This document shows positions 62,440 to 64,000 of a stretch of 64,000 nucleotides of DNA, piece after piece. The translations under genes were made by a program, and so were the position numbers. The notes under the pieces are model-generated. The model worked only from the letters and a program-made list of their open reading frames with translations, was not told where the DNA came from and searched no databases. The stretch comes from Bacteroidales bacterium UBA1735 (GTDB taxonomy: Bacteria > Bacteroidota > Bacteroidia > Bacteroidales > Paludibacteraceae), in the NCBI GenBank assembly GCA_002315745.1, contig DCID01000016.1, positions 80,402 to 144,401 of the forward strand, read 5' to 3'. Each line of letters opens with the position of its first letter. Position 1 is the first letter of the stretch.

Positions 62440-62469
62440 GCCCCTTAAGGGGAAACCCACGGAAGGGGC
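62440..62469. repeat. Inverted repeat GCCCCTT ... AAGGGGC between peptide and lipoprotein genes
   Basis: 7-bp arms at 62440-62446 and 62463-62469, in the 65-nt spacer after the small-peptide stop. It could slow or end part of transcription between the peptide and the lipoproteins. Confidence 0.55.
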
Positions 62470-62472
62470 TTC

Positions 62473-62607
62473 TTATCCCCACGAACCTTCGGTTACACTC
62501 ATTGTACCAAGTTGACCTTGACGAGCAGGAGCTTCAGCACTAGTGCAAATGAACGACTGAGCATTAACGTTGAGACTCTTAGTCTCTGGATTTACATACT
62601 TTTTCAT
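62473..62607 (-). CDS. Small 44-residue MKK-type peptide, unknown function
   Basis: Start ATG 62607, stop 62473-62475. N-terminus MKKYVNPETKSLNVNAQ, one Cys at residue 21, C-terminus T-E-G-S-W-G. No signal or membrane segment. Same length as the peptide gene at 54019-54153 and the same MKK-Y-x-x-P start; the rest differs. First gene behind the operator/promoter block, 65 nt before the lipoproteins. Confidence 0.72.
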   Translation of the reverse strand: MKKYVNPETKSLNVNAQSFICTSAEAPARQGQLGTMSVTEGSWG

Positions 62608-62644
62608 AACTAATATTTTTTTTCGATTTAACACAAAAAGCGTG

Positions 62645-62722
62645 CAAAAGTACAACAAAAAAACGATATATACAAATATATTGTCTAAAATCGTGTAACA
62701 CTTTTAGGAAAAAGATGTAACA
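62645..62722 (-). promoter_or_regulatory. Promoter/operator block, copy 2 (twin of 55298-55375)
   Basis: -7 box TACTTTTG (62645-62652), 20-bp spacer, -33 box TTTG (62673-62676), upstream dyad CTAAAA-N11-TTTTAG (62685-62707), TGTAACA at 62694-62700 and 62716-62722. Three differences in 78 positions from the other copy. Confidence 0.88.
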
Positions 62723-62739
62723 CTTTTTATTATTACCTT

Positions 62740-63627
62740 CTAATACTTAATCTGAAAACGATCTAAAAGGGCCTTATACTGATCTTGGGCAGTGAGACAG
62801 GTATCACGGAGATAACCCGGAATAGTAGGCCAATGCTGCAAACCGCGATAGTAGAACATCTTCAGTTCGTCTGTGATGATAAACGGAACAATATGATGCG
62901 CTAAACATTCCTTAAAGAGAATCAATCGTCCGACACGACCATTGCCGTCCTGGAAAGGATGGATGCGCTCAAAGCGTGTGTGGAAACCTAACAGGTCATC
63001 CAAGGTAGGATGCTGAATACTATTATACTCCTTCAGTAAAGCAGCCATGTCAGCATGCACATGCTTAGGATCAGAGGTGTCTATACCTCCCACTTCATTC
63101 GGTAGGCGTTTATATTCGCCCACGGCAAACCATTCTTTTTGACTATCCTGCGTACCTGTCTTAAGCAGACGATGCAGTTCCTTGATCAACCCTTCGGATA
63201 ACCGTTCCTCAGCATGGGCAATAATAAGGTCAATACATCGGAAGTGATTGATAGTCTCCACAATATCGTCCACCCTGACAGCTTCACTAGTTATTCCAAG
63301 GGTGTTGGTCTCAAATATATACCGCGTCTGGTCATGCGTGAGGCGACTGCCTTCTATATGGTTGGAGTTATAAGTAAGGTCTATCTGTGTTCGATGATAG
63401 ATGCCGCCCTTAAGATGAACGGCTTGTTCCTCTCGCAATCGAGTTAAGAGTGGGGAAATACGCACGGCATGTTTGCCTTTGGGAGGCAACACAGCATCCT
63501 GAGGGATACTCCAAGTCTTACCAGTAAGGAACGCTCCAGCTAACTTGCCAGAGGCGCAGTAGTTACGAACAGTACGTTCGTTCAGCCCATGTAATGAGGC
63601 ATATTCAGTAACGGATAGATACTTCAT
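62740..63627 (-). CDS. Fic-domain protein with N-terminal helix-turn-helix
   Basis: 295 aa. N-terminal MerR/excisionase-like segment (L-S-V-T-E-Y-A-S-L-H-G-L-N-E-R-T-V-R-N-Y). Inhibitory motif S-N-H-I-E-G at 88-93 and the catalytic motif H-P-F-Q-D-G-N-G-R-V-G-R at 223-234, both complete. Fic enzymes transfer AMP (or other nucleotide groups) to a Ser, Thr or Tyr of a target protein; the internal S-x3-E-G helix normally restrains them. The target is unknown. It has its own promoter and no antitoxin partner nearby. Confidence 0.96.
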   Translation of the reverse strand: MKYLSVTEYASLHGLNERTVRNYCASGKLAGAFLTGKTWSIPQDAVLPPKGKHAVRISPLLTRLREEQAVHLKGGIYHRTQIDLTYNSNHIEGSRLTHDQTRYIFETNTLGITSEAVRVDDIVETINHFRCIDLIIAHAEERLSEGLIKELHRLLKTGTQDSQKEWFAVGEYKRLPNEVGGIDTSDPKHVHADMAALLKEYNSIQHPTLDDLLGFHTRFERIHPFQDGNGRVGRLILFKECLAHHIVPFIITDELKMFYYRGLQHWPTIPGYLRDTCLTAQDQYKALLDRFQIKY

Positions 63628-63655
63628 CGGAAAGTTTGATTAACATTTTCGGCTG

Positions 63656-63687
63656 CAAAAGTACTACTTTTTTCCGATATAGGCAAA
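63656..63687 (-). promoter_or_regulatory. -33/-7 promoter for the Fic gene
   Basis: -7 box TACTTTTG (63656-63663), 20-bp spacer, -33 box TTTG (63684-63687), minus strand. Confidence 0.85.
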
Positions 63688-63718
63688 TATTTTACCAAAA
63701 AAGTGCAAAAAAAGTTAA

Positions 63719-64000
63719 TTAGCCCTCACGCCATTCGGATGGGGTTTTACCGGTGGCTTTGACGAACACACGATGGAAAGACTGACGGGAATTGAAGCCA
63801 CAACTTTCGCCTATCACCTCCACCTTGGTATCCGTGTGCTCCAAGAGATATTTGGCTCGCTCCACACGGTAGTCATTCACCATTCGGAAGAACGAAGTGT
63901 GCATTTCATCACGCAACATCGCCGAGAAATACTTGGTATTGGTGCCCATACGTTTCACCACATCTTCCACCGTCAAGTCCGGATTGAGAAACAACTGCTC
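63719..64000 (-). CDS. AraC-type DNA-binding domain, protein truncated by window end
   Basis: The frame is open to base 64000, so the N-terminal part lies outside. The visible 93 residues are an AraC double helix-turn-helix: L-T-V-E-D-V-V-K-R-M-G-T-N-T-K-Y-F-S-A-M, then I-G-E-S-C-G-F-N-S-R-Q-S-F-H-R-V-F-V-K-A-T-G-K-T-P-S-E-W-R. It may be a stand-alone regulator or the output end of a hybrid two-component sensor, both common in Bacteroidales. It is the nearest candidate regulator for the twin operator blocks. Confidence 0.93.
   Translation of the reverse strand, partial: EQLFLNPDLTVEDVVKRMGTNTKYFSAMLRDEMHTSFFRMVNDYRVERAKYLLEHTDTKVEVIGESCGFNSRQSFHRVFVKATGKTPSEWREG

Noticed and set aside
1..64000. 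tRNA, rRNA, prophage or insertion sequence
   Set aside because: No cloverleaf with a T-loop consensus, no rRNA motif, no transposase, integrase or phage structural gene was seen; GTTCGAA-like words found lie inside well-supported coding regions.

Overview
The window is a continuous stretch of chromosome from a member of the Bacteroidota, most likely the order Bacteroidales. Four signals support this. Fourteen clear promoters have the Bacteroidota -33/-7 form (TTG-type box, about 20 bp, TAnnTTTG). One secreted protein ends in a type B (gliding-motility type) C-terminal domain for the type IX secretion system. Many signal peptides end in Ala-Gln, and a glutaminyl-cyclase-like lipoprotein is encoded nearby. 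Family-restricted genes are present (DUF4290, FecR, fimbrillin-like lipoproteins). No rRNA, tRNA, prophage, insertion sequence or CRISPR array was seen.

Layout. 1-13720 (+): a tightly packed run with an M16 protease (5' end missing), era, an outer-membrane barrel protein, a carboxyltransferase, serC-serA, a T9SS cargo protein, an M3 peptidase and a DMT exporter. 13715-18062 (-): pgi, gpsA, lysS and a DUF2147 protein behind one promoter. 18063-20379: small genes, namely a Gly/Pro-rich secreted protein behind a sigma-54-like promoter, a 51-residue YqaE/Pmp3 membrane protein with a DUF1653 gene, and an orphan FecR gene. 20638-26285: polyprenyl synthase (+), convergent with a six-gene minus-strand operon (endonuclease/phosphatase, DUF4290, prs, glutaminyl cyclase, sufC, a half-length sufD). 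26393-32593 (+): ssb, ilvE, a POT transporter, a coiled-coil protein, rsmI, a flippase and rlmH. 32528-34201 (-): an EF-hand membrane protein. 34366-37205 (+): a metallo-hydrolase, a polyprenol-phosphate mannosyltransferase and an M23 peptidase. 37186-53532 (-): a 12-gene directon running from potABCD through a TPR protein, an outer-membrane protein, an M13 peptidase and smpB to an AraC regulator, a collagen-like protein and two secreted proteins of unknown function.

54019-64000 is accessory in character. It holds two loci that share an almost identical 78-bp promoter/operator block (75 of 78 positions) and each carry a 44-codon MKK-type peptide gene. One locus has a single secreted protein. 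The other has three lipoproteins, the last of which is a fimbrillin-like lipoprotein fused to a Hint (hedgehog/intein-type) self-processing domain. Around them lie a Fur-family gene, a 6-pyruvoyl-tetrahydropterin-synthase-like gene, an AAA ATPase, a Fic protein and an AraC-type DNA-binding domain cut by the window edge.

The most unusual window-wide feature is a dispersed family of hexanucleotide tandem arrays (GTTRTS, read as AACNAY on the other strand). It occurs at five places: inside lysS and the polyprenyl synthase gene as in-frame Asn-His/Asn-Asp tracts, filling the potA leader up to 2 nt from its start codon, between a carboxyltransferase gene and serC, and across the stop codon of the Hint gene. 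Other gene junctions carry private tandem words of 7-15 bp, some running into coding ends. The upstream region of potA stacks 6-, 12- and 11-bp period arrays. All functional statements are from reading the sequence; no database search was run.
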